Notes: generated by a model not told the origin, from the letters alone. A DNA stretch of 64,000 nucleotides from Corythucha ciliata (GCA_038030265.1 CM075941.1:24366001-24430000); one strand, 5' to 3'; shown: positions 32,717 through 44,114, counted from the stretch's first letter. Made by a program: numbers and translations.

Positions 32717-32778
32717 GGCCGAACGATAACGGCACGAGATGAGGCTGAGGGGCCTGGCTGAACGATAACGGAAAAGGT

Positions 32779-33148
32779 GTGTATTATTATTTACAATAGG
32801 TAAAGCTTATTCGAAATCGAGACGCATTTTAAGTTGAAGTTGAATGACCATTGTAATAAGCTCCCTCTCCCCGAATATGTTTTTTGGTCGAAGGAGGGAT
32901 CCTCGCCTGTCTTCTACCCCTTTCAACCACTTGAAGGTCTGCAACGATAGCAGATGACATTTTCCATACATTAACATCTGTGATATTGTAGGTATGTGAT
33001 GTGTGAAACTCCTGCCGGATGGCAGACTACCGGTTAACCCCCCCCCCCTTATGGGCTTCAACTTCCTAGGTTATAAGCTCGTTACACCGGTTCTTTATTT
33101 ACTGCGTGAAAGGTTATTTGTTGTTATTTGGTCAAATTTGGTGGTATA
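32779..33148. other. Gene-free spacer
   Basis: No gene was recognised. The TA at 33147-33148 is the left TSD of the next element. Confidence 0.4.
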
Positions 33149-34369
33149 CAGGGTGTTTCAGGACGAATGTCGTATATTTTAATATCTTGTAGTACTAAGT
33201 AATTGCGACCTAAATCACCCTATTAACATAGGGTCGCAAATGATTTCTCTCGAAGTAACAGGCACATTTGTGTATTTTTAGCCACTCGCTGTTTTTCCTC
33301 TAAAAAGTCGTCACAACGACTAAACCTCTTTTTGTACCCTTAAACTGCTGACGTTTTTGGAAAGATCACACAATTTTAATTCAGGAAATGTCGACGAACA
33401 TCATTTTAGTTGCCTCCAAAAGTGTCAGTAATTCGTTAAAAATGAAGAAAGAGGCGTTTTGGAATTTTCCTGTGTAGGTCAACGACAGTTGATAAGTGAT
33501 CATAGTGAAAATTTTTCGCCAATTTCAGTAAAACATCTCCATGTTGTGAGCTTTCAAGTGATTTTTGAAAAATTGAAATCGGTTCATTTTTCTATGAGAT
33601 ATTGTTCCTAACGTGTGAAAAAACACGGAATAAGTCATCAATTAAGGCATAGGTGAAACTTTCTTAAACGCGTTATTACAAAGTAAAGTTGGGTTTTGCT
33701 GATTATTCAGTTCAATAACCTGTCTTAAAATTTCAAAATGAAATGCACTATAAGTGACAAAGGACAAAACTCCCAAAAAATTTACCCCCCCCCCCCTGAC
33801 TGTCAACTTTTAAGATATTGGGGGAAAACTTGGTATGTACATTGAATAAATCAACCTAAAATATGTTCTAAAGAACACCTTCGTATTTTAATCATTTCCA
33901 ATCATGTCCAACAGCTGCTCTTTTGTTTTTCGTTTTCTTGTGATGCGTTTTTTCCTGAGTGACTATTTCTCACACACTATCTGCACCAATTCCAGGAAGT
34001 GCAAAATCTGCACGATGGAGACGAAATTAATCGCATTATTTTTTATCACTGGGTGTTCGAGAATCAGTATTCCGTTCCTCTTACTCTTTTTACTTCCACG
34101 TTCCCGTAGGGAAGGAAGTTTGGTAATGGCAAAAAAAAAAAAAAATTTAGCTGACACCAGATTCGTGTTCCTGGACCCCGAAAACGCCTAAATCTTTATT
34201 TTCAGTATGGCGTCTGTCGTCCGTCCTCCGTCGTCCGTCGTCCACTTTTTTCTTGACAGATCTGGACGAGTGATGGCTCAAAAGTTGTGTCTTCATCTCT
34301 AGATGTACACTTTAAAATTTGAAAACGATTGGTTGAGCGATTTGGAAGATATTATAACAAATGTGTTCG

Positions 34370-35110
34370 GAGTAAAAATGGTTGGACCCTTATAATTCCA
34401 AGAGAATATTATAAAATTTGATGATCGATCGTTCAAAATGGTCATCTAGGTTCCTAGAAGACGCTGCTAAAATTTGAATAAGATTTGTTGAGCGGTACAG
34501 TTGCTAAGGTTTGGAATGCGTTTCAGCTCTTTTTTTGTCCCAAACCTATCTCCTACCAGAATTTTAGTCCGATTTCCTCTCATGATGGCTTACAATGACT
34601 ACAACAAAATTCCCCATCGATGAACTGGCCATTTTTTCGAAATTAAATTTGGTTATTTTTAAATTAATTTTTTAAACAAATTGACGAGGATGTATTCGAA
34701 GATTCGTTTCTCTTCGATTATTTCGAGTTTTAGCGAGTGTCTTATTGATCAAATTGTGTCCATTATTTAATTCATTGATCGTGTTGAATATTTCAAATTG
34801 ATAGTTACCGTTAAAGAGAACTATATTAGACTACAAAATTCATTATTCGTCACGTCGTTAGAATTTGTGTGTTCATATTTTTTTGTGTGTTATTATTGCA
34901 TCAATCGTTGACATGGGATGAATATTGAGAGACATAGAGCTCTTTCCAGCAAATTTTAGAACTTTGGCATTTTTATGAGAACAGAACTTCAGGACAGGCT
35001 AGGGCAAATTAATTAATTTTGATGGTTGAGTTTTAATTATTAACCACTCGTGTCGGAATTGTTTCATGTGAAAGGCATGTTGTAAGCGAACGACGGGAAC
35101 ATGGAAGTAT
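34370..35110 (+). repeat. Dispersed 0.7 kb repeat, copy 1
   Basis: This segment matches about 59725-60440 in inverted orientation. Shared landmarks include GATCGATCGTTCAAAATGG (34425), TTGAATAAGATTTGTTGAGC (34475) and the GGAACATGGAAGTATC block (35095). No coding sequence was recognised. Confidence 0.75.
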
Positions 35111-36359
35111 CGTGGGGTCCTCCACACAAACTTAATGTAAATTTCAGCCCTCAAATTAAAGTTGTTTTCTTTTCTTCAAAACGAAAAATTCAGGTCAACC
35201 ACTGGAAAAATGCGTTGATAAAAAACCAACAATGCTCAATTTTTGAAAAAAAAAAAAAAAAAAAAAAAAAAACCTCTCGGTCATTCAATAGAAAGAGGGC
35301 TTTCTAGCTGGGCCACCAGGAGGAACCCCAATAAAAGCAAAAAATGTACAGAATACAAAATATGCATAATGGGCGCTATGGGAAACGCCAACCATGTATA
35401 TGAGCCGTTCCACCCGTGATACGTTATTTTTGCCCGTGATACGTTATTTTTGTTGTGTTGATCGATGGATTCAATGAGAAGCGAGCCTTCGTTTTTTTCG
35501 ATAGTTTTAGATAGTAAGTAGATGTCTAGAAGATAAGTACGAAGAAGACAAAGTACATTTTCAATTCTAAATTAAATGGTTCCCTCTGTTTACTTCACTG
35601 TACTCGCTGTCTTCCGTCCTCCAAAACACCAACCTGTCTCACAATCTTCGACGTTAGTCACTGTATACCTCTCGTATCAACTCGATCGACCGTCTCCAAT
35701 CCGCTCCTGACCGCTCCGACGCTAAACGAACTGGTATTTGGAACGGTTACACTGGAACGGCGGCACAGAAGAGGGGAAGTATACGGGAAGGAATTCGAGG
35801 GTCATTTTTCCTACCTGGATGGCCTACCTCATTAATCTCATCGCTGGGAAGGAACTCGATGGTAACCCTTCGCACTAACTGGACGCTGAGCGACAAAGGT
35901 AGGCATTATACTTCAATCCTTATACGGTTAGAAGTACATTGGGAAGGGGAGGCGTCTCCAAAATATTGCGCATACCACGCAGAAAACATGGGAGTGAATT
36001 CAGTCGGGATTTCGACCAACATTCGAGCTTTTTTTCTTCTTCTAGTAATAAAATAAATGTTCTAATGAAACAAATCTTGCTGTTTGTTGATTCTGACAAA
36101 CAATTTTTCGGGACGGATTACTTCAGTTAACGATGTCGCTGATTTTTCGCACAAAAAACAAAAAAAAAAACATTTTTGCAAGATTTGGCTCACTTCAAAA
36201 TACATTTCATGGATATTTCTAGCTGAACAACCAATTTATGGGATTTTTTTTGCCAGCAAACCAATTTCTCTGGGTAATTCAAGCGAGGATCGGTGTCTGA
36301 ATTGAGCCGAAATTGGTTTGCCGGCCTCAAAAATCCCCTAAATTGGTCGTTCATTGAGC

Positions 36360-36460
36360 CACTTAATACGCGAAAAGCCAACGCCTTGGGCAAAATGTAC
36401 GCGAAAAGCCACGCCAAGGGCAAAACTTACGCTAAACGCTTCATCAAGGGCAATTTTATA
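36360..36460 (+). repeat. Three degenerate ~33-bp units
   Basis: The unit approximated by TACGCGAAAAGCCACGCCAA followed by GGGCAAAA occurs three times in succession with decreasing similarity. Confidence 0.65.
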
Positions 36461-37325
36461 ATGAAATAGTCCATTTCATTGGAAAAACTTGTCAGTTTCA
36501 CGACGAAATTGTTAATGTGAGGTTGATTCTCGCAAATGAGGAAATTTTCGGTTTAAAAGGTGTCAGTTTAATGAGTAAATCGTCAGTTTTTTCGGACGAT
36601 GCCACGTTTACCCAAGACGGTATGAACAACAGTCGAACTGGCGCCAGTGGGAGGAAGAAAACCTCATCGCCGCGATCGAAAGCAATTCAGCGCCGATTTT
36701 TATGAATGTGTGGTGTGGTATGATAGGGAGGGATCTTATTGGACCTCACTAAACCGATTAATTAGCAAAGGGCAACAAATTTACTCTGTTATCAAAGGCG
36801 TTTAAGGAAGGTTCACCTATGCCTAATTGATGACTTACTCCGTGTTTTTTCACACGTTAGGAACAACATCTCATGGAAAAATGGACCGATTTCAATTTTT
36901 CAAAAATCATTTGAAAGCTCTCAAAACGGACGTGTTTTACTGAAATTGGCGAAAAATTTTCACTATGATCACTTGGTCAGAAACTGGCGCTGACGTACAC
37001 AGGAAATTTGGAAAACGCCGCTTTCTTCATTTTTAACGAATTACTGAAATTTTTGGAGGCAACTACAATGATGTTGATCTACATTTTCTGAAGTAAAATT
37101 GTGTGATCTTTCCAAAAACGTCAGCAGTTTCAGGGTACAAAAAGAGGTTTAGTCGTTGTAACGACTTTTTAGAGGAAAAACAGCGACTGGCTAAAAATAC
37201 ACAAATTTGCCTGTAACTTCAAGAGAAATCATTTGCAACCCTATGTCAATAGGGTGATTTTGGTCGCAATTACTTAGTACTACAACATATTAAAATATAC
37301 GGCATTCGTCCTGAATCACCCTGTA

Positions 37326-38455
37326 TAGATACTTGTAAGCTAACGGATAAAAAGTCAGGTACCAATGTCTTTGAGATAATTCGTCTTTTTCAATGTCTTC
37401 CTCGATCTGGTTTATGTCGGCAAAGGTCTTTAAGGGGAATCTGTCTGTAAGAAAATTGTTGGCTGGCTGTAAACACGAAAGCACAAACGACCGGTCAATT
37501 AAAAGAGTGCAAAGCAATAGAAGTTGTTGAGTGTATTTTTTATTCACCTCAGCCTTCGGTGAGTCCTTCACCACGGAGCTGGCCTTCATCATGTTTTTCA
37601 GACGTTTAACATCAGCTAAAGTATTAAAAACAGGAAAAATCTCAAATTCGCCAATTCTTTACTATAAGGTAATAAATTAAATTAACCCGAAATAATGCAC
37701 GTTTGGTGCATTGATCGCATTAGCGTGTAGTATTCGGTCGGAGTGTAGATCTGAGTTTTCACCGTGCGCTGAAAAAACTGATTAAATTCACCGACGTGCA
37801 TGAATATAAAGACGCCACAAGCCTCCGACAATAGCCGAGCAAGCAAAGATATACCAAATGCAATTTCAAGAATTAGTGCAAAAACAAAAAATGCAGCTGC
37901 AAGCTAAACTGTAGACTGTGCACTTTCAAGTGCCACAGCTCACTTTCTTGCAAAAATAAATTAAGTATTTCTCATTTATTACCTACACTTTTTTGTTTCG
38001 GAATAATTTTTGACTTACGTGATTTAAATTGTATTTTTATCACAAATTCATTGATAAATTGTGATTTTGGTTAATTGAAACAATTTAGGTATAAATTGTG
38101 CAAATAATTTTTGTAATAACATCTGCACGCTTGTGTTCATGCTTAGCAGTAGGTAATTGACGTAAATGAGTAGGCGATGTCGACAACACCCCCGTGATAG
38201 TGTTAAATTAAACAATATTGATTGACTGAGTTAGGTATTAATGACAATTCCTAGGAAATAACGTTATTGACTGAATGTTTCAGGGAATTGACCCATTCAA
38301 AAAGCAATTTTGTGAACCGCAGAGTAGCAACGGAGGGAAAAGTAACGGCCGTTACTTTTAAAAGTGTTGAAAGTTAACACAAAACAAATGTTGATCCACT
38401 ACAACAACACACACATATATGTATGAATTCAGGAGACTATTGAATTCGTGTTCTA
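37326..38455. other. Gene-poor stretch with possible DUF4806-like fragment
   Basis: On the minus strand near 37400-37590 a short frame includes FPLKTFADINQIEEDIEKDE preceded by hydrophobic helices. This vaguely resembles the start of DUF4806 domains, which are multicopy in insects. The frame is short and runs into the TIR of element C, so I do not call a gene. The rest shows nothing recognisable. Confidence 0.25.
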
Positions 38456-38815
38456 AAGTACGCGACACGAAATAAGGCGGATGTGACTCATCGACTAAAA
38501 AACCAACGTTGCGCATTATAGTCCCAAAGATGCGATGAAAAGCTCAAGTCTACACCCATGGCTGGCAACGTTGCGCTCCCATCGTTGTCACTTTGGAGAG
38601 CTGTGAGCCGGTGAGCGTTCGTAAAACCCCACCCCACATCACCAACCACAACGCACGGAGTGGCAACAGGGCATGGGAGGGCCGATGAGTCACACCCGCC
38701 TTATTTCGTGTCGCGTACTTTAGAGGTTCTGAAACGTGAAAAAAACATGACATGACCCATGTTTGCCACCATCACGACGAGACCAATAGTGCATTTTCAG
38801 TATGAAATGCACTAA
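38400..38815. repeat. Dispersed repeat hosting the MITE, copy 1
   Basis: The two flanks of the MITE (about 38420-38455 and 38721-38812) match about 58865-58990. Shared parts include the GAATTCGTGTTCT block, the GTTCTGAAACGTGAAAAAAA block and the AATAGTGCATTTT...AATGAAATGCACT mini-hairpin. Confidence 0.85.
38456..38720. mobile_element. 265-bp MITE with TA TSD and empty-site paralogue
   Basis: The ends are AAGTACGCGACACGAAATAA and its complement, flanked by TA (38454-38455 and 38721-38722). The surrounding repeat occurs a second time near 58885-58990, where GTTCTAGAGG is uninterrupted. Precise insertion at a single TA is therefore visible directly. There is no coding capacity. Confidence 0.9.
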
Positions 38816-39777
38816 AAGTTGACGCCCTTGATTAACGATTTTGTGATTGGAATAATTTATCTCAGATGGTAAAACAATTTCTACGTGACTTTGGTTTTGA
38901 GCCATGGTGGACTGTAAGCCTCCGCATTGCTCTTCGCATCTCTCCGAACACCGAGTTTCATAATGACCTGTTGAATGGCAATGCCTTGGAATATGGAAGG
39001 GAGGTACAAACCTGGCTGTTTGCCGCCGTTTCCAGCGGCCATTAGTTTTCTGATTGAGTTTGAGTAGGGTACATTAATTCGGTAGTCCGTTATTGTTTGA
39101 ATGCTTAGAATTAAATTAATAGTTAATGGCGGTGAGGGAAGTGAAACACGCGAGTGATGTCTGTATCTGTAATTGTTGTCAATAAATATGAATAAATCGT
39201 AAGCGAACGAAGTGACAGGAGAGCACGTGATCACACTAAGACCTCTTTTGTTGATTGCTCCTGCTCAGGTCTTCATCGATGTTAACGGAGTACGATTGGT
39301 AGAACGTTTGTGGTCGTTCTACTCGCATGAACTATGAATATTAGAGCGTGTTAGCTGATCATCTTCAGGACGGCTGTCTTCATGTAGAAGTTGCCCTATT
39401 GCCAACACCTCAAAAGTCGCCGGAACTCTTGTCTTTTGCCCGGAATCTCCAGGCTCCTCATTCAGAACCATGTTCAAGTTGGGTTGAACATAAATCCTAG
39501 GACCAGGGTAGGTCTTTGAAGATGATTTTCTTCAAAAGTGTAGCACTCAAATAATGGAACGGACATGATTTCTTTAAATATTTTTGGTGAGAGTAAACAA
39601 ATCGAACTATCGAAGTGAAGCAACACGTTCGAGAGTCCATCACTAAGTGGACAGACTTTAGTCTCTGATTTAAAGAGAATCACGGCTTGCCCCGGAAGGC
39701 GCTGTTTCGGTTGTTTTTGAGGCTTAAAAATGACGTGAGTTCCGATGGCCACAGTTTTCACTTAAAAATCGTCAATA
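38816..39777. other. Gene-free stretch
   Basis: No reliable gene was seen. The block ATGATTTTCTTCAAAAGTGTAG near 39525 recurs near 52285 with neighbouring similarity (ATGGAACGGAC), marking a short dispersed repeat. A minus-strand frame at 38881-39234 resembles nothing I can name. Confidence 0.4.
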
Positions 39778-40835
39778 CAGGATGTTTCAGGACGAATGCA
39801 ACATATTTTACTATGTTGTAGTATTAAGTCATTGCAACCAAAATCACCCTACTGACATAGGGTCGCAAATGATTTCTCTTGAAGTTACAGGCACATTTGT
39901 ATATTTTTAGCCTTTCGCTATTTTTCCTCTAAAAATACCTTTCAACGACTAAACCTTTTATTTTTTTATTTTTTGTTTTATTTTTAATACCATTAAGCTG
40001 CTGACGTTTTTGGAAAGGTCATACAAATTTACTTCAGAAAATGTCGATCAACATCATTTTAGTTGCCACCAGAATTGGATGAAAACTGTGAAAGGGATTT
40101 TTGAAAAATTTAACTCAATCGAAAGCTCACGAAATCGACATGTTTTACTGAAATTGGCGAACAATTTTCACTGTGATCACATGGTCAGAAACTGGCGATA
40201 CAGACAGCCGGAAATTTCGAAAAAGTTGCTTTCTTCATATTTAACGAATTACTGACATTTTTGGAGGCAACTAAAATTAGCTTGATCGACATTTTCTGAA
40301 GTACCTAAAATTGTACGGTCGACAGTTTAAGGGTACAAAAAAAGGTTTAGTCGTTGGAAGGTATTTTTAGAGGAAAAACCGCGAATGGCTAAAAATAAAC
40401 AAATGTGCCTGTAACTTCAAGAAAAATCATTTGCGACCCTATGTCAGTAGGGTGATTTTGGTCGAAATTACTTAGTACCACAACCTACAGGGTGGTCGGT
40501 TTTGAGTAGCAAAAAATAATTTGGGTGATTGTACACAGAAAATGGGATAAAAAAGTCCTATTCGGATAGTGGCCTATCTCTTTTAGTTTTCGAGTTGTGA
40601 TTTTAAGGAACATTCGCTTTTTCCCCGAATGACGAAAAACTGTCATTTCTCAGCTTGCATTGCACTTTTTTTCATATTTCTTTTCATATTTTCTTATCGA
40701 AGAACAGTGGCGGTGGAAGCCATTCTGTATTGGGGGAGCAGGATTCTGAGGACCCCTCCCCCCCAACCTACCACAACCAAAATTTTGTATTTATACAGGG
40801 TGTTTCAGGACGAATGCCGTATATTTTGATATGCT

Positions 40836-42060
40836 GTATGCCGGAAGAAGGTTATGGAGAGAAGGTCCTAATACTGAGGGATCATATGCTTCTGTTCGCG
40901 ATAGTCGACAGCGGTCAGGAACCAAGTCATCCTTAAATCGCGTTTGGTGATCGTGTTTGCGAGACTGCAGCGCTCCCCGTTGAGCAAGCAGGTGTGTGTA
41001 GGACAGAACCTTCAAGATCAATGCCCCATAAAAGGTAAGAATACCTTGCTCCTTAAAGAGAGCTCGGCAAGGAGTTCGGGGGGGCTTCCGAGCAAGAAGT
41101 CGGATAGCCTTTTTTTGAGCTTTGAACACTCTCAGTGCATGCGGCGAATTTCCCCAGACTATTATTCCATAAGACATCCTTGAATGAAAAAGGGAGAAAT
41201 ACACAGTGCGGAGAATCCAAGACGAAACAGAATAAGACAATCGTCGCACTACAAATAAGGATTTCGCAAGTTTAGAGCACAACGCGTCGATGTGTGGCTC
41301 CCAAGAGAGACGAGTGTCGAACTCAATTCCCAGGAAATTAACGCTTCGAGAGTCGGCACTGCTGGAGGACAGCCCGAATGTGAGATCCTGCGTCTTCGCG
41401 GAGTTAAGGACAAGGTGATTTATCTGGCACCATTCTTCCACGCATGATGAAGCCCCGGTAACCAATTCCAATGTAGAGCCCATCGAGCAACTAGAGCAAA
41501 TGACTGTCAGATCATCGGCGTAAAGGTATGGCTGAATTCCATGCTTAGCGATGGTTTTTCGGCACAGACTTTCAACCATCCTTCTTCTGACCCGCATAGT
41601 TCTGCTATTATTCCAGGGGAAAAACGTTTCTTCTTTCCTAAAAGCATCACTTCTGCTGCACATATCCAGCACGAACACCGATGATTTCAGCCCGGAGGCT
41701 ATGGATCCTATAAGATAAGTGAGGTCTGAAATTCTGTCGGGCTCCGATACACCGACTTGAACGTTATTGTCATTAACTGAAGTAACAGAACAATGTGATA
41801 AAATTTTCCTTGAAGGAAAAGTCTTTACTTCTTCAAATGGAATAAAGTTTTCATAAGTCCTAGACCCTGGCTTCACGAGGTCTGCGGAATTTAAAATAGC
41901 ACGACTACCATTATTTTTCTTCTTACTAACAGCCTTAGCAACGCGGGGTAAGGAGTCCTTTCGTTTCTTATTTTTGGACAATTTACGAAGTCTGTCGACA
42001 TGGCCCTGCATCATCTTGTTATAAGCCGTTGCTACTGATTTTTTCCAACGCCAGTCTACT
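40836..42060 (-). pseudogene. LINE reverse-transcriptase fragment
   Basis: On the minus strand the frame from 42014 is open for 407 codons. The downstream two thirds are a non-LTR reverse transcriptase from the YADD box onward: YLYADDLTVI, LVLNSAKTQDLTFG, FLGIEFDTRLSWEPHI, YFSLFHSRMSYGIIVWG. The first ~150 codons are basic and serine-rich and do not resemble the RT palm, so an internal deletion probably joins an upstream part of the LINE to the YADD region. The last ~13 codons are TIR sequence of the host element, not LINE. It belongs to a different, related lineage from the LINE at 19360-23492. Confidence 0.82.
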
Positions 42061-42289
42061 TGGTATGTACATCCAACTTGGTATGTACATTGAATAAATC
42101 AACCTAAAATGTATTCTAAAGAACACCTACGTATTTTAATCATTTCCAATCATGACAAACAGCTGCTCTTTTGTTTTTCGTTTTCTTGTGATGTGTTTTT
42201 CCCAGAGTGAATATTTCTCACACAACAATCTGTACCAATTTCAGGAAGTGCAAAATCTACTCGATGGAGACGAAATCATTATTATCATC

Positions 42290-42600
42290 TCATAATCATT
42301 ATTATTAGCATTATTTTTTATCACTGGGTGTTCGAGAATCAGTATTCCGTTTCTCTTACTCTTTTTTCGGACGATGCCACGTTTACCCAAGACGGTATGA
42401 ACAACAGTCGAACTGGCGCCAGTGGGAGGAAGAAAACCTCAACGCCGCGATCGAGAGCAATTCATCGCCGATTTTTATGAATGTGCGGTGTGGTGCGATA
42501 GGGAGGGATCTTATTGGACCTCACTAAACCGATTCATTAGCAAAAGCCAACAAATTTACTCTGTTATCAAACGCGTTTAAGGAAGGTTCACCTATGCCTA
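42290..42600 (+). pseudogene. Tc1/mariner-like transposase core fragment, uninterrupted order
   Basis: The segment reads YHWVFENQYSVSLT-like residues, then FSDDATFTQDGMNNSR across the point where element C is split. A one-base shift and RQWEEEN, then FMNVRCGAIGRDLIGP follow. This is the region around the first catalytic aspartate of an IS630/Tc1/mariner-type transposase. Both copies share the same shift, so it was already present in their source. Confidence 0.72.
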
Positions 42601-43099
42601 ATTAATGACTTACCCGTGTTTTTTCACACGTTAGGAACAATATCTCATGGAAAAATAAGCCGATTTCAATTTTTCAAAAAACATTTGAAAGCTCTCAACA
42701 CGGACATGTTTTACTGAAATTGGCGAAAAATTTTCACTGTGTTCACTTGGTCAGAAACTGGCGCTGACGTACACAGGAAATTTGGAAAACACCGCTTTCT
42801 TCATTTTTAACGAATTACTGAAATTTTTGGAGGCAACTATAATGATGTTGATCGACATTTTCTGAAGTAAAATTGTGTGATCTTTTAAAAACGTCGGCAG
42901 TTTAAGGGTACAAAAAAAGGTTTAGTCGGTGTAAGGTCTTTCCAGAGGAAAAACAGCGAATGGCTAAAAATTCACAAATGTGCCTGTAACTTCAAGAGAA
43001 ATCATTTGCGACCCTATGTTAATAGGGTGATTTTGCTCGCAATTACCTAGTTCTACAACATATTAAAATATACGGCATTCGTCCTGAAACACCCTGTAT

Positions 43100-43225
43100 A
43101 CAATTATGTTTAGATTACGAATGCGGGAGCATTGCTAAACAAGCTCTATGTTTGCGTTGTGTGGAGTCCGATGTGCAACCACAATAAATTTACTCCCCCG
43201 AAAAATGAAGCATTTTGATAGGTTG
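43100..43225. repeat. Short palindromic repeat related to 53303-53580
   Basis: The block with GAAAAATGAAGCATTTTGAT flanked by complementary GCTCTATGTTTGCG / CACACAACG-like arms resembles the two tandem copies near 53303-53580. Confidence 0.6.
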
Positions 43226-44114
43226 CATATACACCACACAACGTAAAACGGAAAAAGTATCATTCTATTCATCTATCACCCTCACTCCCGGCTTTGCGGT
43301 TGTCGGGTCGGGTAGAACAACGGAGTCAGCAGTTTTTACGGGCTTCTGTCTTCGGCAATTTCTCATTCCCTCTGCACTGTCCAGCCTAGCCCTCGCGCTC
43401 TCCTACCACTTCTCCGCAATGAAATCCGCCGGAAATAAGTGGAAACAAGTTTTCAATAATACATATAACTTTTATTGTTCAGTGCGAACGATAATTTTCG
43501 AATGTAAAACCAGAACCTGATCATGTCATTTAGTTGGTCCATTTGCCCCGCCCCCACCATTTTTCTAATATACAATTTTTTCCCTCAGTATCGTGATTGG
43601 GGGAGCATTCGCTCCCCCGGAACCCCACTTCCGCCGCCACTGTTCGAAGAAGGAAGATTATACAAATTGTGAGTACACCGTGGGAAAGCTGAGAAAATGA
43701 AGAAGTTTTTGTGATGTCTGACAATCTGAAAAAAAAATTGTCAAGAAGCAGTACATTTTTTAAACAATTGAAAATGCTCGTTTTTTCGCATCAGCATGAT
43801 AAAGCGTAATTTGTCTCGGCGTCTCTGACGAGTGTGAAGATTCATTTTGCTTGTACTCCATAGAACATTTTCCGTAGATTTCGAAACTCATCACTTTTGA
43901 AAAAAAGTGCAGTGCAAGCTGAGAAATGACAGTTTTTCGGGGGAAAGAGCGAATGTTCCTTAAAATCACTAAAAAAATCACTACTCAAAAACTAAAAGAG
44001 GTAGGACTTTTTTTATCCCATTTTCGGTGTACTATCACCCAAATTTTTTTTTGCTACTCAAAACCGACCACCCTGTATTAAAATATTTTATATTGCTTCG
44101 TCCTGAAACACCCG

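Larger units (their letters stand above)
29962..32778. mobile_element. TIR element holding divergent Merlin-like and MULE transposase pseudogenes
   Basis: The left end (29962 to about 30023, beginning CCTTTTCCGTTATCGTTC) and the right end (about 32717-32778) are inverted repeats of about 62 bp with about three mismatches. Each TIR contains the motif CGTTATCGTTC twice. Between them lie a Merlin-like pseudogene on the minus strand and a FLYWCH/MULE pseudogene on the plus strand, head to head. MULE elements usually have long TIRs, so the ends may belong to the MULE, with the Merlin as an older insertion. No TSD was found. Confidence 0.75.
34093..36585. mobile_element. 2.5 kb insertion inside element C
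   Basis: This segment is absent from the second copy of the family, where CTTACTCTTTT joins TTCGGACGATGCC directly. It contains a CGTCCGTC-type microsatellite (about 34213-34243), an A-run (35249-35272) and a dispersed repeat (about 34370-35110) with an inverted copy at about 59725-60440. It also contains a run of degenerate ~33-bp repeats (36360-36460). No transposase was recognised, so it may be several layered insertions. Confidence 0.7.
33960..36800 (+). pseudogene. Tc1/mariner-like transposase, catalytic core split by an insertion
   Basis: Reading 34020-34090 and then 36586 onward gives NRIIFYHWVFENQYSVPLT, LFSDDATFTQDGMNNSR (first catalytic Asp in FSDDATF), then after a one-base shift RQWEEEN and FMNVWCGMIGRDLIGP. 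That order matches insect Tc1/mariner (IS630-type) transposases around the first catalytic residue. The part before 34020 is decayed and the second D and last acidic residue are not preserved. The insertion falls exactly before SDDATF. The copy at 42290-42590 preserves the uninterrupted order. Confidence 0.75.
33149..37323. mobile_element. Tc1/mariner-type long-TIR element C (CAGGGTGTTTCAGGACG ends), interrupted
   Basis: The ends CAGGGTGTTTCAGGACGAAT and their near-complement are flanked by TA (33147-33148 and 37324-37325). The arms of about 525 bp (33149-33675 and 36798-37323) are complementary. Between them lies a transposase pseudogene split by a 2.5 kb insertion (about 34093-36585). A second copy of the family (40796-43096) lacks that insertion at the same point, giving an empty-site proof. 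Confidence 0.88.
40796..43096. mobile_element. Second copy of element C family, nested in the hAT-type element
   Basis: CAGGGTGTTTCAGGACGAAT at 40796 and its complement ending at 43096 are flanked by TA (40794-40795 and 43097-43098). The right arm (about 42565-43096) is complete, but all except about 40 bp of the left arm is replaced by a LINE fragment. From about 42066 it aligns with element C from 33827 onward. It has the uninterrupted version of the site where element C carries a 2.5 kb insertion. Confidence 0.85.
40705..43643. mobile_element. hAT-type element nested in E, 8-bp TSD
   Basis: The ends are CAGTGGCGG and its complement CCGCCACTG. TCGAAGAA stands directly left (40697-40704) and right (43644-43651), a perfect 8-bp duplication. 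The terminal ~60 bases contain G-rich/C-rich complementary stretches. No hAT transposase is present. The body is mostly the element nested inside it (40796-43096). Confidence 0.87.
40488..44075. mobile_element. Element E (CAGGGTGGTCGG ends, TA TSD) nested in D
   Basis: CAGGGTGGTCGGTTTTGAGT at 40488 is matched by its complement ending at 44075. The flanks are TA (40486-40487 and 44076-44077). Its arms extend at least 200 bp (40488-40700 and about 43880-44075). It holds no transposase of its own and was itself invaded by the hAT-type element below. Confidence 0.85.
39778..44114. mobile_element. Outer foldback element D of a nested cluster (same end family as C)
   Basis: The left end CAGGATGTTTCAGGACGAAT is preceded by TA. 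The right end is the TTCGTCCTGAAACACCC block at about 44098-44113. The internal arms are complementary between 39778-40120 and 40270-40487. The right arm is interrupted after CTACAACCTA-like sequence at 40487 and resumes at 44076 with TATTAAAATATTT. Element E is therefore inserted at a TA within the right arm of D. Confidence 0.82.

Noticed and set aside
38881..39234. 117-codon minus-strand frame, considered as a DUF4806-type C-terminus
   Set aside because: Its order relative to the FPLKTF-like fragment at 37400-37590 is wrong for one gene on the minus strand and the resemblance is weak.
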